Below, in pieces: positions 23,869-31,889 of a stretch of DNA of 64,000 bases. The notes below the pieces were generated by a model, which was not told where the DNA came from, searched no databases, and saw only the letters and a program-made list of their open reading frames with translations. Position 1 is the stretch's first letter; each line of letters opens with the position of its first letter. The stretch comes from Arthrobacter sp. NicSoilC5 (GTDB lineage Bacteria > Actinomycetota > Actinomycetes > Actinomycetales > Micrococcaceae), in assembly GCF_019977395.1 (NCBI RefSeq), contig NZ_AP024660.1, forward strand, positions 4,340,001-4,404,000, in the 5' to 3' direction. Position numbers and translations under genes: made by a program.

Positions 23869-24842
23869 ACGCGGGACTTGAGAGGGCGGCCAGGGGGCGG
23901 TTCGCGGCCAGGACGGTGCGCGTCAAGGCGCCCGGCAAGGTCAACGTGTCCCTCGCCGTTGGGCCGCTGCGGCCTGACGGCTACCACTCGGTGGCCAGCG
24001 TCTACCTCGCAGTGTCCCTCTATGAGGAAGTGGCAGCGACCAGCACCGCCGCCCCGGGAATCACCATCAGCCTCAGCCCCGAAAGCACCCTGGACCTCGA
24101 CGCCGTCGACATCCCCCTGGACAGCAGCAACCTGGCCTACAAGGCGGCCGCCATCATGGCCGACGTCTCCGAACACGCCACCGGCGTGCACCTGGAGATC
24201 ACCAAGCGGGTCCCGGTGGCCGGCGGCATGGGCGGCGGATCGGCCGACGCCGCTGCCACGCTCCTGGCCTGCGACGCCCTCTGGAACAGCGGGCTGTCCC
24301 GCGAGGAACTGGCACACCTTGCAGCGGAACTGGGTGCCGACGTCCCCTTCTCTCTCCTGGGTGGAACCGCCGTCGGACTTGGCCTGGGCGACGAACTCTC
24401 TCCGGCCCTGGCCAAGGCGCAGACCCACTGGGTCCTGGTGGTGGCCGACTACGGCCTCTCCACTCCCGAGGTCTACCGGACGCTGGACCGGTTGCGCGAC
24501 GCCGAGGGAATCGACGCCGGGGAACCCACCGGTGTTGACCCGAAGATCCTGGCGGCGCTGCGGGGCGGCGACGCGGAATCCCTGAGCCGCGTGCTGGTCA
24601 ACGACCTGCAAAGGGCGTCCATTGAACTCTCGCCTGCGCTGCGCGATACGCTGGGAATCGGCGAGTCCCACGGCGCCATGGCGGGCATGGTCTCCGGATC
24701 CGGCCCCACCGTGGCTTTGCTGGCCGAGGATTCCGTGGCAGCCGCTGCCCTCGCAGAGGACCTGCAGCGCTACGGCCTGACAGCACTCGCCGTCCACGGC
24801 CCGGTCCCGGGCGCGCGCATCATCTCCGACACCCTCCTTTAA
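23865..24842 (+). CDS. ispE: 4-diphosphocytidyl-2-C-methyl-D-erythritol kinase
   Basis: A 325-residue GHMP kinase that phosphorylates CDP-methylerythritol in the MEP pathway to isoprenoid precursors. The start is GTG 23865, overlapping the rsmA stop by 4 nt. Substrate motif [20 protein letters not shown] lies at about residue 22, the ATP-binding glycine loop [17 protein letters not shown] at about 117-133, and the C-terminal [12 protein letters not shown] completes the fold. The ABC-F gene follows 33 bp downstream and may share the transcript. Confidence 0.96.
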   Translation: MNAGLERAARGRFAARTVRVKAPGKVNVSLAVGPLRPDGYHSVASVYLAVSLYEEVAATSTAAPGITISLSPESTLDLDAVDIPLDSSNLAYKAAAIMADVSEHATGVHLEITKRVPVAGGMGGGSADAAATLLACDALWNSGLSREELAHLAAELGADVPFSLLGGTAVGLGLGDELSPALAKAQTHWVLVVADYGLSTPEVYRTLDRLRDAEGIDAGEPTGVDPKILAALRGGDAESLSRVLVNDLQRASIELSPALRDTLGIGESHGAMAGMVSGSGPTVALLAEDSVAAAALAEDLQRYGLTALAVHGPVPGARIISDTLL

Positions 24843-24875
24843 TACTTCCAGTCCGGCAGCAGAAAGCAGTTCCCT

Positions 24876-26708
24876 TTGGCACACCTTCTTGGCGGCGAAA
24901 ACCTCACGGTTTCCTACGCAACCCGCACCGTCCTGGACGGCATCACCCTGGGACTGGAGGAGGGGGACCGGATCGGCATGGTGGGCCGCAACGGTGACGG
25001 CAAGTCCACCCTGATGCGCCTGCTGTCCCTGCGCTCCACCCCGGACTCCGGCCGTGTCACCAAACGCGGCGACGTCAACGTGGGATACCTGGACCAGAGC
25101 GACGTACTCGACGGCGACCTCACGGTGGGTGCTGCGATCGTAGGGGACCAGGCGGACTACGAATGGGCCCGCAACCCCCGCATCCGGGAAATCATGGGCG
25201 GCCTGGTGTCCGACGTCGACTGGCACGCCAATGTCCACGCCCTCTCCGGCGGCCAGAAGCGGCGGGTGGCCCTGGCCAAGCTGCTCATCGAGGACCACGA
25301 CGTCATCATGCTCGACGAACCCACCAACCACCTCGACGTCGAGGGCGTTGCCTGGCTGGCCCGGCACCTGAAGACGCGCTGGCGGCCCAACCAGGGCGCC
25401 TTCCTGGTGGTTACCCACGACCGTTGGTTCCTCGACGAAGTCTGCACCAAGACCTGGGAGGTCCACGACGGGATCGTGGACCCCTTTGAAGGCGGTTACG
25501 CCGCCTACGTCCTGGCCCGGGCCGAACGGGACCGGATGGCATCCGTGGTGGAGGGCAAGCGCCAGCAACTGGTCAAGAAAGAACTCGCCTGGCTGCGCCG
25601 GGGTGCCCCTGCCCGGACCGCCAAGCCGAAGTTCCGGATCGAGGCAGCCAACGCGCTCATCGCCGACGTGCCGGCTCCGCGTGACTCCATGGCGCTGAGC
25701 AAGATGGCCACCGCCCGCCAGGGCAAGGACGTCCTGGACCTTGAGAACGTGTCCCTGAACTTCCAGGGCGGCGACGACGGCAGGAAGCTCTTCGACAACA
25801 TCACCCTCCGGCTGGCCCCGGGGGAGCGGCTGGGCCTGGTGGGCGTCAACGGCGCCGGCAAGACCACCCTCCTGAAACTGCTCAACGGCGAGATCGCGCC
25901 CGACGCCGGGAAGCTGAAGCGCGGCAAAACAGTGGTCACCGCGGTCCTCACCCAGGAGGTCAAGGAGCTCGACGACGTCGCTGACCTGCGTGTCATTGAG
26001 GTCATTGAGCGGGAAAAGCGTTCCTTCAACGTGGGCGGCAAGGAATTCACGGCCGGCCAGCTGGTGGAGCAGCTCGGGTTCACCAACCAGAAGCAGTGGA
26101 CGCCGGTGAAGGACCTCTCCGGCGGTGAGCGCCGCCGCCTGCAGCTCCTCCGGCTGCTGGTGGGCGAACCCAACGTGCTGATGCTCGACGAGCCCACCAA
26201 CGACCTCGACACCGATACCCTCGCCGCCGTCGAGGACGTCCTGGACGGCTGGCCGGGCACCCTGGTGGTGGTCAGCCACGACCGCTACCTGCTTGAACGG
26301 GTGACCGACCACCAGATGGCACTGCTCGGCGACGGCAAGCTGCGCGGCCTGCCGGGGGGCGTGGACCAGTACCTTGAACTGCGCGAGTCAGCCTTGGCCG
26401 GCTCAACCGTGACCGGCGGCGGAAACCCCGTCACCAGCGCCGGGCAGGCGCAGGCTGCCGGGGGGACCGGTGCGGGTCCCTCCGAGGCCGAGAAGCGCGA
26501 CGCCCGCAAAGCCCTCAACAGGATCGAGCGCCAACTCAAGAAGCTCGACCAGGAGGAAAAGAAGCTTCACGACGCCATGGTGAAGACCACCGAGGCCGGC
26601 GACTTCGACAAGCTCGCCGACCAGAACAAGCAGCTTAAAGACCTCACGGACGAAAAGGACGCCCTGGAACTGGAGTGGCTGGAGTCCTCGGAACTCCTGG
26701 GCGACTGA
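24876..26708 (+). CDS. ABC-F family ATP-binding protein
   Basis: A 610-residue soluble twin-ATPase with no membrane domain, from TTG 24876 (LAHLLGGENLTVSYATRTV) with AGAAAG upstream. Walker A motifs are GRNGDGKSTLMRLL (about 46) and GVNGAGKTTLLKLL (about 325); signatures are LSGGQKRRVALAKLL and DLSGGERRRLQLLRLL; Walker B motifs end in LDEPTNHLD and LDEPTNDLD. The inter-domain linker is arginine/lysine-rich and the C-terminus has a predicted coiled coil (about 545-605), as in Uup-like members. ABC-F proteins act on the ribosome; a resistance role cannot be read from sequence. Confidence 0.94.
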   Translation: MAHLLGGENLTVSYATRTVLDGITLGLEEGDRIGMVGRNGDGKSTLMRLLSLRSTPDSGRVTKRGDVNVGYLDQSDVLDGDLTVGAAIVGDQADYEWARNPRIREIMGGLVSDVDWHANVHALSGGQKRRVALAKLLIEDHDVIMLDEPTNHLDVEGVAWLARHLKTRWRPNQGAFLVVTHDRWFLDEVCTKTWEVHDGIVDPFEGGYAAYVLARAERDRMASVVEGKRQQLVKKELAWLRRGAPARTAKPKFRIEAANALIADVPAPRDSMALSKMATARQGKDVLDLENVSLNFQGGDDGRKLFDNITLRLAPGERLGLVGVNGAGKTTLLKLLNGEIAPDAGKLKRGKTVVTAVLTQEVKELDDVADLRVIEVIEREKRSFNVGGKEFTAGQLVEQLGFTNQKQWTPVKDLSGGERRRLQLLRLLVGEPNVLMLDEPTNDLDTDTLAAVEDVLDGWPGTLVVVSHDRYLLERVTDHQMALLGDGKLRGLPGGVDQYLELRESALAGSTVTGGGNPVTSAGQAQAAGGTGAGPSEAEKRDARKALNRIERQLKKLDQEEKKLHDAMVKTTEAGDFDKLADQNKQLKDLTDEKDALELEWLESSELLGD

Positions 26709-26741
26709 CCCCCTTCGCCGCGGACGGAACCACGGCAAGGC

Positions 26742-27386
26742 TTAGGGTTCAGACTGCAGCTCAGGGTCCTTCTTGAGGCCGGTCAGGCCGTTCCAGGCGA
26801 GGTTGACCAGGTGCGCGGCAACGGTCTGCTTGTCGGGCTGGCGGCTGTCCTGCCACCATTGCCCCGTCATCGCCACCATGCCCACGAGCATCTGGGCGTA
26901 CATGGCGCCGTCTTCGCCGCTGAGGCCGCGGCGGGAGAATTCGTCGGAGAGGATGTGTTCCACCCGGGCGGTGACGTGGGACAGCAGGGTGGAGAAGGCG
27001 CCCTCGGGCTGTGAGGGCGGAGCGTCGCGCATCAGGATCCGGAAGCCCTCCGTGCGTTCCTCGATGTAGGTAAGCAGGGCCAGGGCGGCGCGTTCCACGA
27101 GGACGCGGGGCTTGGCTTCCTCGGTGAGGGCAGCGTTGACCGCGTCCAGCAGGATGTGGAATTCGCAGTCCACTACTTCGGTGTAGAGGCCTTCTTTGGA
27201 ACCGAAGTGTTCATAGATGACCGGTTTGGACACTCCCGCGCAGGCTGCAATCTCCTCGATGGTGGTCCCGTCCAGCCCGCGGACGGCGAAAAGGCCGCGG
27301 CCGACGTCGATCAGCTGGCTCCGGCGCTGCAGGCCGGTCATCCGCATCCGCGGAAGGTTGTTGCTCACCTTCCCATCATGCCCCAC
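26742..27386 (-). CDS. TetR family transcriptional regulator
   Basis: A 214-residue repressor-type protein. The N-terminal helix-turn-helix is clear: RSQLIDVGRGLFAVRGLDG, TIEEIAACAGVSKPVIYEHFG (about 22-63). The C-terminal ligand domain is variable. ATG 27386 is given; GTG 27368 (VSNNLPRMRM) is an in-frame alternative. It is convergent with the ABC-F gene and sits upstream of tRNA-Gln/glmU, the same neighbourhood as M. tuberculosis Rv1019 between glmU and mfd. Ligand and targets are unknown; autoregulation is likely by family. Confidence 0.9.
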   Translation of the reverse strand: MGHDGKVSNNLPRMRMTGLQRRSQLIDVGRGLFAVRGLDGTTIEEIAACAGVSKPVIYEHFGSKEGLYTEVVDCEFHILLDAVNAALTEEAKPRVLVERAALALLTYIEERTEGFRILMRDAPPSQPEGAFSTLLSHVTARVEHILSDEFSRRGLSGEDGAMYAQMLVGMVAMTGQWWQDSRQPDKQTVAAHLVNLAWNGLTGLKKDPELQSEP

Positions 27387-27502
27387 CGCCGGCGGCGGTA
27401 TTCAGCGGGGCGGGCGGGAGCTGAGCGCCCCGTGTCGCGCGGGGCCCTGAACACGTGGCAAAATAGGGACTTGTGCCCCGGGCCTTGAGTCCTCCGGCAC
27501 GG

Positions 27503-27574
27503 TCCGCTCTGGTGTAACGGCAGCACCCCGGCCTTTGGAGCCGTGGAGTATAGGTTCGAATCCTATGGGCGGAA
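27503..27574 (+). tRNA. tRNA-Gln (anticodon UUG)
   Basis: A full cloverleaf can be folded by hand. The acceptor stem is TCCGCTC with GGGCGGA and discriminator A at 27574. The anticodon loop CTTTGGA gives UUG, and the T arm is ATAGG-TTCGAAT-CCTAT. The lower anticodon stem has one C-T mismatch. CCA is not encoded. It lies about 100 bp upstream of glmU. Confidence 0.92.
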
Positions 27575-27677
27575 CTGCTGCGCGGGGCGCGATCATGAGG
27601 ATGGCACCCGGTGCCCGGCGGCCTGGCCCGCCGGACGCCGTCAAGCGCCAGCACAATCAAGCAAGGAGAGCCCGTAC

Positions 27678-29156
27678 GTGATCCCCGAGAATGCCGGCCC
27701 GGCCGCTGTAATCGTTCTGGCAGCAGGCGCCGGTACCCGGATGAAGTCGCGTACCCCCAAGATCCTGCATGAGATCGGCGGCCTCTCCATGGTGGGCCAC
27801 GCCCTCCGTGCGGCCCGCGGCATCGCCCCGCAAAGGCTTGCGGTTGTGGTGCGCCACGAACGCGACCTGGTGGCCGGCCACGTATCGGCCCTCGACCCCG
27901 ACGCCGTCATTGTGGACCAGGACGACGTGCCCGGCACCGGCCGCGCCGTGGAAGCCGCCCTGCATGCCCTGCACGCGGATGAGGACCTGGCTGGAACCGT
28001 AGTGGTCACCTACGGTGACGTGCCCCTGCTGTCCGGCGACCTGCTGAAGGAACTCGTTGCCACCCACGAACGCGAAGGCAACGCCGTCACGGTCCTCACG
28101 GCGGTCCTGGACGACGCCGCCGGCTACGGCCGCATCCTTCGCGGTGAGGACGGCTCCGTCACCGGCATCCGCGAACACAAGGACGCCTCCGAGGCCGAAA
28201 AGCTGATCCGGGAAGTCAATTCCGGGATCTACGCCTTCGACGCCGCCGTGCTCCGCGAGGCGCTGGCCAAGGTGACCACCGACAACGCCCAGGGGGAGAA
28301 ATACCTCACCGACGTGCTGGGACTCGCACGCGAGGCAGGCGGCCGCGTTGCCGCCGTCGTCACGGCTGACCGCTGGCAGGTGGAGGGCGCCAATGACCGC
28401 GTCCAGCTCGCCGCCCTCGGCGCCGAGCTGAACCGCCGCACGGTGGAAGCCTGGATGCGTGCCGGCGTCACTGTCGTGGACCCCTCCACCACCTGGATCG
28501 ATTCCTCCGTCACCCTGGACGAGGACGTCCGGCTCCTGCCCAACACCCAGCTGCACGGCACCACCACGGTGGCCAGGGACGCCGTCGTGGGCCCCGACAC
28601 CACCCTGACCGACGTCGAGGTCGGCGAGGGCGCCACGGTGGTCCGCACCCATGGCTCCGGCTCGGTGATCGGCCCGCGCGCCGCCGTCGGCCCCTTCACC
28701 TACCTTCGCCCCGGCACCGTCCTGGGCGAAAAGGGAAAGATCGGCGCCTTTTACGAAACCAAGAACGTCACCATCGGCCGTGGCTCCAAGCTGTCCCACC
28801 TGGGGTATGCCGGGGACGCCGAAATCGGCGAGGACACCAACATCGGCTGTGGCAACATCACGGCCAATTACGACGGCGAGAAGAAGCACCGCACGGTGAT
28901 CGGCTCGGGCGTCCGGACAGGCTCCAACACGGTCTTTGTTGCCCCGGTCACCGTGGGGGACGGCGCCTACAGCGGCGCCGGCGCGGTGATCCGCAAAGAC
29001 GTACCGGCCGGTGCCCTGGCGCTGAGCATCGCTGCACAGCGCAACACCGAAGGCTGGGTTCCGGCGCACCGCCCCGGAACCCGCTCCGCCGAACTGGCCC
29101 AGGCGGCCACCAATGACTCCTCAAGTACCCCGGCATCTACAGAAGAGGGCAAGTAA
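27678..29156 (+). CDS. glmU: Bifunctional UDP-N-acetylglucosamine pyrophosphorylase / glucosamine-1-phosphate N-acetyltransferase
   Basis: A 492-residue cytosolic enzyme making UDP-GlcNAc for peptidoglycan. GTG 27678 follows AAGGAGAG; the frame extends left across the tRNA but is not coding there. The N-terminal uridyltransferase has LAAGAGTRMKSRTPKILHEI (about 12-31) and GTGRAVEAAL. The C-terminal left-handed beta-helix acetyltransferase has hexapeptide turns and NIGCGNITANYDGEKKHRT (about 392-410). The Ser/Thr-rich C-terminal tail is variable. prs follows after 2 bp, so glmU-prs is an operon. Confidence 0.97.
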   Translation: MIPENAGPAAVIVLAAGAGTRMKSRTPKILHEIGGLSMVGHALRAARGIAPQRLAVVVRHERDLVAGHVSALDPDAVIVDQDDVPGTGRAVEAALHALHADEDLAGTVVVTYGDVPLLSGDLLKELVATHEREGNAVTVLTAVLDDAAGYGRILRGEDGSVTGIREHKDASEAEKLIREVNSGIYAFDAAVLREALAKVTTDNAQGEKYLTDVLGLAREAGGRVAAVVTADRWQVEGANDRVQLAALGAELNRRTVEAWMRAGVTVVDPSTTWIDSSVTLDEDVRLLPNTQLHGTTTVARDAVVGPDTTLTDVEVGEGATVVRTHGSGSVIGPRAAVGPFTYLRPGTVLGEKGKIGAFYETKNVTIGRGSKLSHLGYAGDAEIGEDTNIGCGNITANYDGEKKHRTVIGSGVRTGSNTVFVAPVTVGDGAYSGAGAVIRKDVPAGALALSIAAQRNTEGWVPAHRPGTRSAELAQAATNDSSSTPASTEEGK

Positions 29157-29158
29157 CA

Positions 29159-30139
29159 ATGAGCGAAATTACGGCGCACGGCGAGAAGAAGCTGGTGCTT
29201 GCCTCCGGGCGGGCCCATCCGGAGCTGGCCCGGGAAATCGCCAAGGAGCTCGGCACCGAACTCCTCCCGCTGGATGCCTACGACTTCGCGAACGGCGAGA
29301 TCTACGTCCGCGCCGGCGAGAGTGTCCGCGGCACCGACGCCTTCGTGATCCAGGCGCACCCCGCCCCGCTGAACAACCACCTGATGGAACAGCTGATCAT
29401 GATCGATTCGCTGAAGCGGGCCTCTGCCAAGCGGATCACCGTGGTTTCGCCGTTCTATCCCTATGCCCGCCAGGACAAGAAGGGCCGCGGCCGCGAACCC
29501 ATCTCCGCCCGGCTGGTGGCGGATCTCTACAAGACCGCCGGCGCCGACCGCATCATGAGCGTGGACCTGCACACCTCCCAGATCCAGGGCTTCTTCGACG
29601 GCCCGGTTGACCACCTGATGGCCATTCCGCTGCTGGCCGACTACATCCGGACCCGCGTGGGCTCGGACAACATCACCGTTGTGTCCCCGGACACCGGCCG
29701 CGTCCGCGTCGCCGAACAGTGGGCCGAACGCCTGGGCGGGGCACCCCTTGCCTTCGTCCACAAGAGCCGCGACCTCACCGTCCCCAACCAGGCCGTCTCC
29801 AAGACCGTCGTGGGCCAGATCGAGGGGCGCACCTGCGTCCTGATCGACGACATGATCGATACCGGCGGAACCATCTCCGGCGCCGTCACCGTCCTGAAGA
29901 ACGCCGGCGCCAAGGATGTCATCATCGCCGCCACCCACGCCGTCTTCTCCGACCCCGCCGCCCGCCGCCTCTCGGAGTCCGGCGCGCGCGAAGTGGTGGT
30001 CACCAACACGCTCCCGCTCGGTTCGTCCCAGCGCTTCCCGCAGCTCACGGTCCTTTCGATCGCGCCACTGATCGCCCGGGCCATCCGCGAGGTGTTCGAC
30101 GACGGATCGGTCACCAGCCTCTTCGACGGCAAGGCCTAG
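29159..30139 (+). CDS. prs: Ribose-phosphate pyrophosphokinase
   Basis: A 326-residue enzyme converting ribose-5-phosphate and ATP to PRPP for purine, pyrimidine, His and Trp synthesis. ATG 29159 has a GAGGGC ribosome-binding site inside the glmU end. Motifs are FANGEIYVRAGESVRGTDAF, the flexible-loop YPYARQDKKGRGREPISARL (about 100-119), the Mg-binding VDLHTSQIQGFFDGPVDHL (about 140-158) and the PRPP loop LIDDMIDTGGTISGAV (about 224-239). Length and motifs are standard class I. Two hairpins follow. Confidence 0.97.
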   Translation: MSEITAHGEKKLVLASGRAHPELAREIAKELGTELLPLDAYDFANGEIYVRAGESVRGTDAFVIQAHPAPLNNHLMEQLIMIDSLKRASAKRITVVSPFYPYARQDKKGRGREPISARLVADLYKTAGADRIMSVDLHTSQIQGFFDGPVDHLMAIPLLADYIRTRVGSDNITVVSPDTGRVRVAEQWAERLGGAPLAFVHKSRDLTVPNQAVSKTVVGQIEGRTCVLIDDMIDTGGTISGAVTVLKNAGAKDVIIAATHAVFSDPAARRLSESGAREVVVTNTLPLGSSQRFPQLTVLSIAPLIARAIREVFDDGSVTSLFDGKA

Positions 30140-30156
30140 GACAGTACTTGACGAAA

Positions 30157-30226
30157 CCCTGCCGGCAGGAGCCGGCGGGGTCTGGGCCTACACCGCCCCC
30201 TGAGCTTGCGAGCTCAGGGGGCGGTG
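30157..30226 (+). terminator. Tandem hairpins after prs
   Basis: First a 10-bp stem (30157-30166 with 30171-30180), then a perfect 16-bp stem (30191-30206 with 30211-30226, loop TGCG). The second is followed by CGGATTAAAGG without a T-tract. Placement 18 and 52 bp after the stop suggests the end of the glmU-prs transcript. Confidence 0.7.
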
Positions 30227-30255
30227 CGGATTAAAGGAAATGGTCCCCGCACTGG

Positions 30256-30430
30256 TAGGCTTTTAGGCGATACCTTGGCGAGGGAGGGCATAACCTCCGT
30301 TATCGACTGGGTCTGCGTCCCTCCTACGGGGACTGCCTTCTTGAAGGGCCGCCTTCCGGCCGCCCGGCGTTGAAGGTCACACCAGACCTCCGCCCTTGCT
30401 GAACCCCGTTTAGTCTTCAAGGAGATTTCC
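30256..30430 (+). promoter_or_regulatory. rplY promoter and structured leader
   Basis: TAGGCT (30256-30261) is a plausible -10, leaving a leader of about 165 nt before rplY. It folds into an outer stem GGAGGG/CCCTCC (30283-30288 with 30319-30324) enclosing ATAAC/GTTAT (30290-30294 with 30299-30303), followed by a GGCCG/CGGCC hairpin further on. Ribosomal protein genes often carry autoregulatory leaders; whether L25 binds here is untested. Confidence 0.4.
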
Positions 30431-31054
30431 ATGTCTGAGCAGAAGCTCGCAGCAGAACTGCGCACCGAATTCGGCAAGGGCTACGCCCGCCGCGCCCGGA
30501 TGGCCAACCTGATCCCCGCCGTCATCTACGGCCACGGCGCAGACCCCATCCACGTGACCCTGCCGGCAAAGGCCACCACCCTGGCCGTCCGCACCCCCAA
30601 CGCCCTGCTGTCCCTGGACATCAACGGCGAAGGCCACCTGGCCCTGGTCAAGGACGTCCAGCGCGATCCCGTAAAGCAGATCATCGAGCACATCGACCTC
30701 CTGACCGTCCGCCAGGGCGAGAAGGTCACGGTTGACGTTCCGGTCCACGTTGAAGGCGAATCGGCCCCCGGCACCGTCCACAACCTGGAACTGACGGTCG
30801 TCTCCCTCGAGGCCGAGGCCACCCACCTGCCCACCGCCATCGAGGTCAGCATCGAAGGCCGCGCCGCCGGCGAGCACATCCACGCCTCCGACCTGGTCCT
30901 GCCCAAGGGCACCGTCCTCCTGACCGACGCCGAGGCACTCGTGGTGAACATCTCCGAGGCCGTCGAAATCGCCGAGGAAGGCGAAGAAACCGAAGCTGCC
31001 GCAGAAGGCGCAGCAGAGGAAGCTCCCGCAGCCGAAGAAGAAGCAGCCGAGTAA
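30431..31054 (+). CDS. rplY: 50S ribosomal protein L25/general stress protein Ctc
   Basis: A 207-residue two-domain L25 (Ctc/TL5 type) that binds 5S rRNA in the central protuberance. The 5S-binding domain (1-95) has RTEFGKGYARRARMANLIPA and VIYGHGADP. The C-terminal beta domain (about 96-185) has IDLLTVRQGEKVTVDVPVHV and LPKGTVLLTDAEALVVNI. It ends in an acidic Glu/Ala-rich tail of about 25 residues. ATG 30431 follows AAGGAG. It lies between prs and pth as in many bacteria, but has its own promoter and leader. Confidence 0.96.
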   Translation: MSEQKLAAELRTEFGKGYARRARMANLIPAVIYGHGADPIHVTLPAKATTLAVRTPNALLSLDINGEGHLALVKDVQRDPVKQIIEHIDLLTVRQGEKVTVDVPVHVEGESAPGTVHNLELTVVSLEAEATHLPTAIEVSIEGRAAGEHIHASDLVLPKGTVLLTDAEALVVNISEAVEIAEEGEETEAAAEGAAEEAPAAEEEAAE

Positions 31055-31071
31055 CCACTCCGCCGTTTCCC

Positions 31072-31105
31072 GCAGTGGCCGGACCTCCAGGGGTCCGGCC
31101 ACTGC
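31072..31105 (+). terminator. Hairpin terminator after rplY
   Basis: A perfect 14-bp stem (31072-31085 with 31092-31105) with a six-base loop lies 17 bp after the rplY stop. There is no T-run. Confidence 0.65.
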
Positions 31106-31161
31106 CATGTCCGCAGGCCGGCGTCCTTCTATGCGCTGCCATCCTGTCCACGCCGTCCCCC

Positions 31162-31167
31162 TAGGAT
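31162..31167 (+). promoter_or_regulatory. -10 hexamer (TAGGAT) for pth, probable leaderless start
   Basis: TAGGAT ends 7 nt before ATG 31175. No ribosome-binding site is present. Confidence 0.5.
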
Positions 31168-31174
31168 TGAACCC

Positions 31175-31780
31175 ATGACAGACACCTGGCTGATCGTCGG
31201 CCTCGGCAACCCCGGCGCGCAGTACCAAGGCAACAGGCACAACGTAGGCCAGATGGTGCTCGATGAAATTGCGGGCCGCATCGGGGCCGGCTTCAAGACC
31301 CATAAGGCCCGGGCCCAGGTCCTTGAAGGCCGGCTGGGCATTGGTGGGCCCAGGGTGGTCCTGGCGAAGCCGATGAGCTACATGAACGTTTCCGGTGGGC
31401 CGGTCTCCGCCCTCGCCAACTTCTATGGCATCGCCGCAGACCATGTGGTCGCGGTACACGACGAGATCGACATCCCGTTCAACACGGTCAAACTCAAGCT
31501 CGGCGGCGGGGAAGGCGGCCACAACGGTTTGCGGGACATCTCCAAGGCGCTCGGCACCAAGGACTACCTGCGGGTCCGTGTAGGGGTGGGCCGTCCGCCC
31601 GGCAGGATGGACACCGCCGACTACGTATTGCGAGACTTTGGCACCGCGGAGCTCAAGGAACTGCCCTTCCTGCTGGACGACGCAGCCGATGCCGTAGAGT
31701 CCCTCCTCCGTGACGGGCTCACTGCCGCCCAGCAGAAATTCCACCCTGCCAAAGCGGCCTCACCACAGACAGAAACGTAA
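31175..31780 (+). CDS. pth: Peptidyl-tRNA hydrolase
   Basis: A 201-residue esterase that frees tRNA from dropped-off peptidyl-tRNA. It shows the family start [20 protein letters not shown] (residues 5-24) containing the catalytic His, then [16 protein letters not shown] (about 68), [20 protein letters not shown] and the [20 protein letters not shown] stretch. Length is normal. It is the last gene of the conserved glmU-prs-rplY-pth order and is followed by a LuxR regulator. Confidence 0.97.
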   Translation: MTDTWLIVGLGNPGAQYQGNRHNVGQMVLDEIAGRIGAGFKTHKARAQVLEGRLGIGGPRVVLAKPMSYMNVSGGPVSALANFYGIAADHVVAVHDEIDIPFNTVKLKLGGGEGGHNGLRDISKALGTKDYLRVRVGVGRPPGRMDTADYVLRDFGTAELKELPFLLDDAADAVESLLRDGLTAAQQKFHPAKAASPQTET

Positions 31781-31889
31781 AAGTTCCCTCCGGCCCTGTT
31801 TCCGTGTCTGTGGCACAGGGTACTCTTCTTCCTATGCGGGGGAGCAATGGGGCTACATCCCGCTATTGCAGGATGTAGGGGAAAAGTTC

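Noticed and set aside
23517..26312. A 931-codon open frame antisense to rsmA, ispE and the ABC-F gene
   Set aside because: Same reason: a shadow frame with skewed composition (His/Gln/Val-rich) and no domain.
30157..30226. Tandem hairpins after prs as repeated extragenic palindromes or a CRISPR-like unit
   Set aside because: The two stems differ in sequence, occur once, and have no repeat-spacer pattern.
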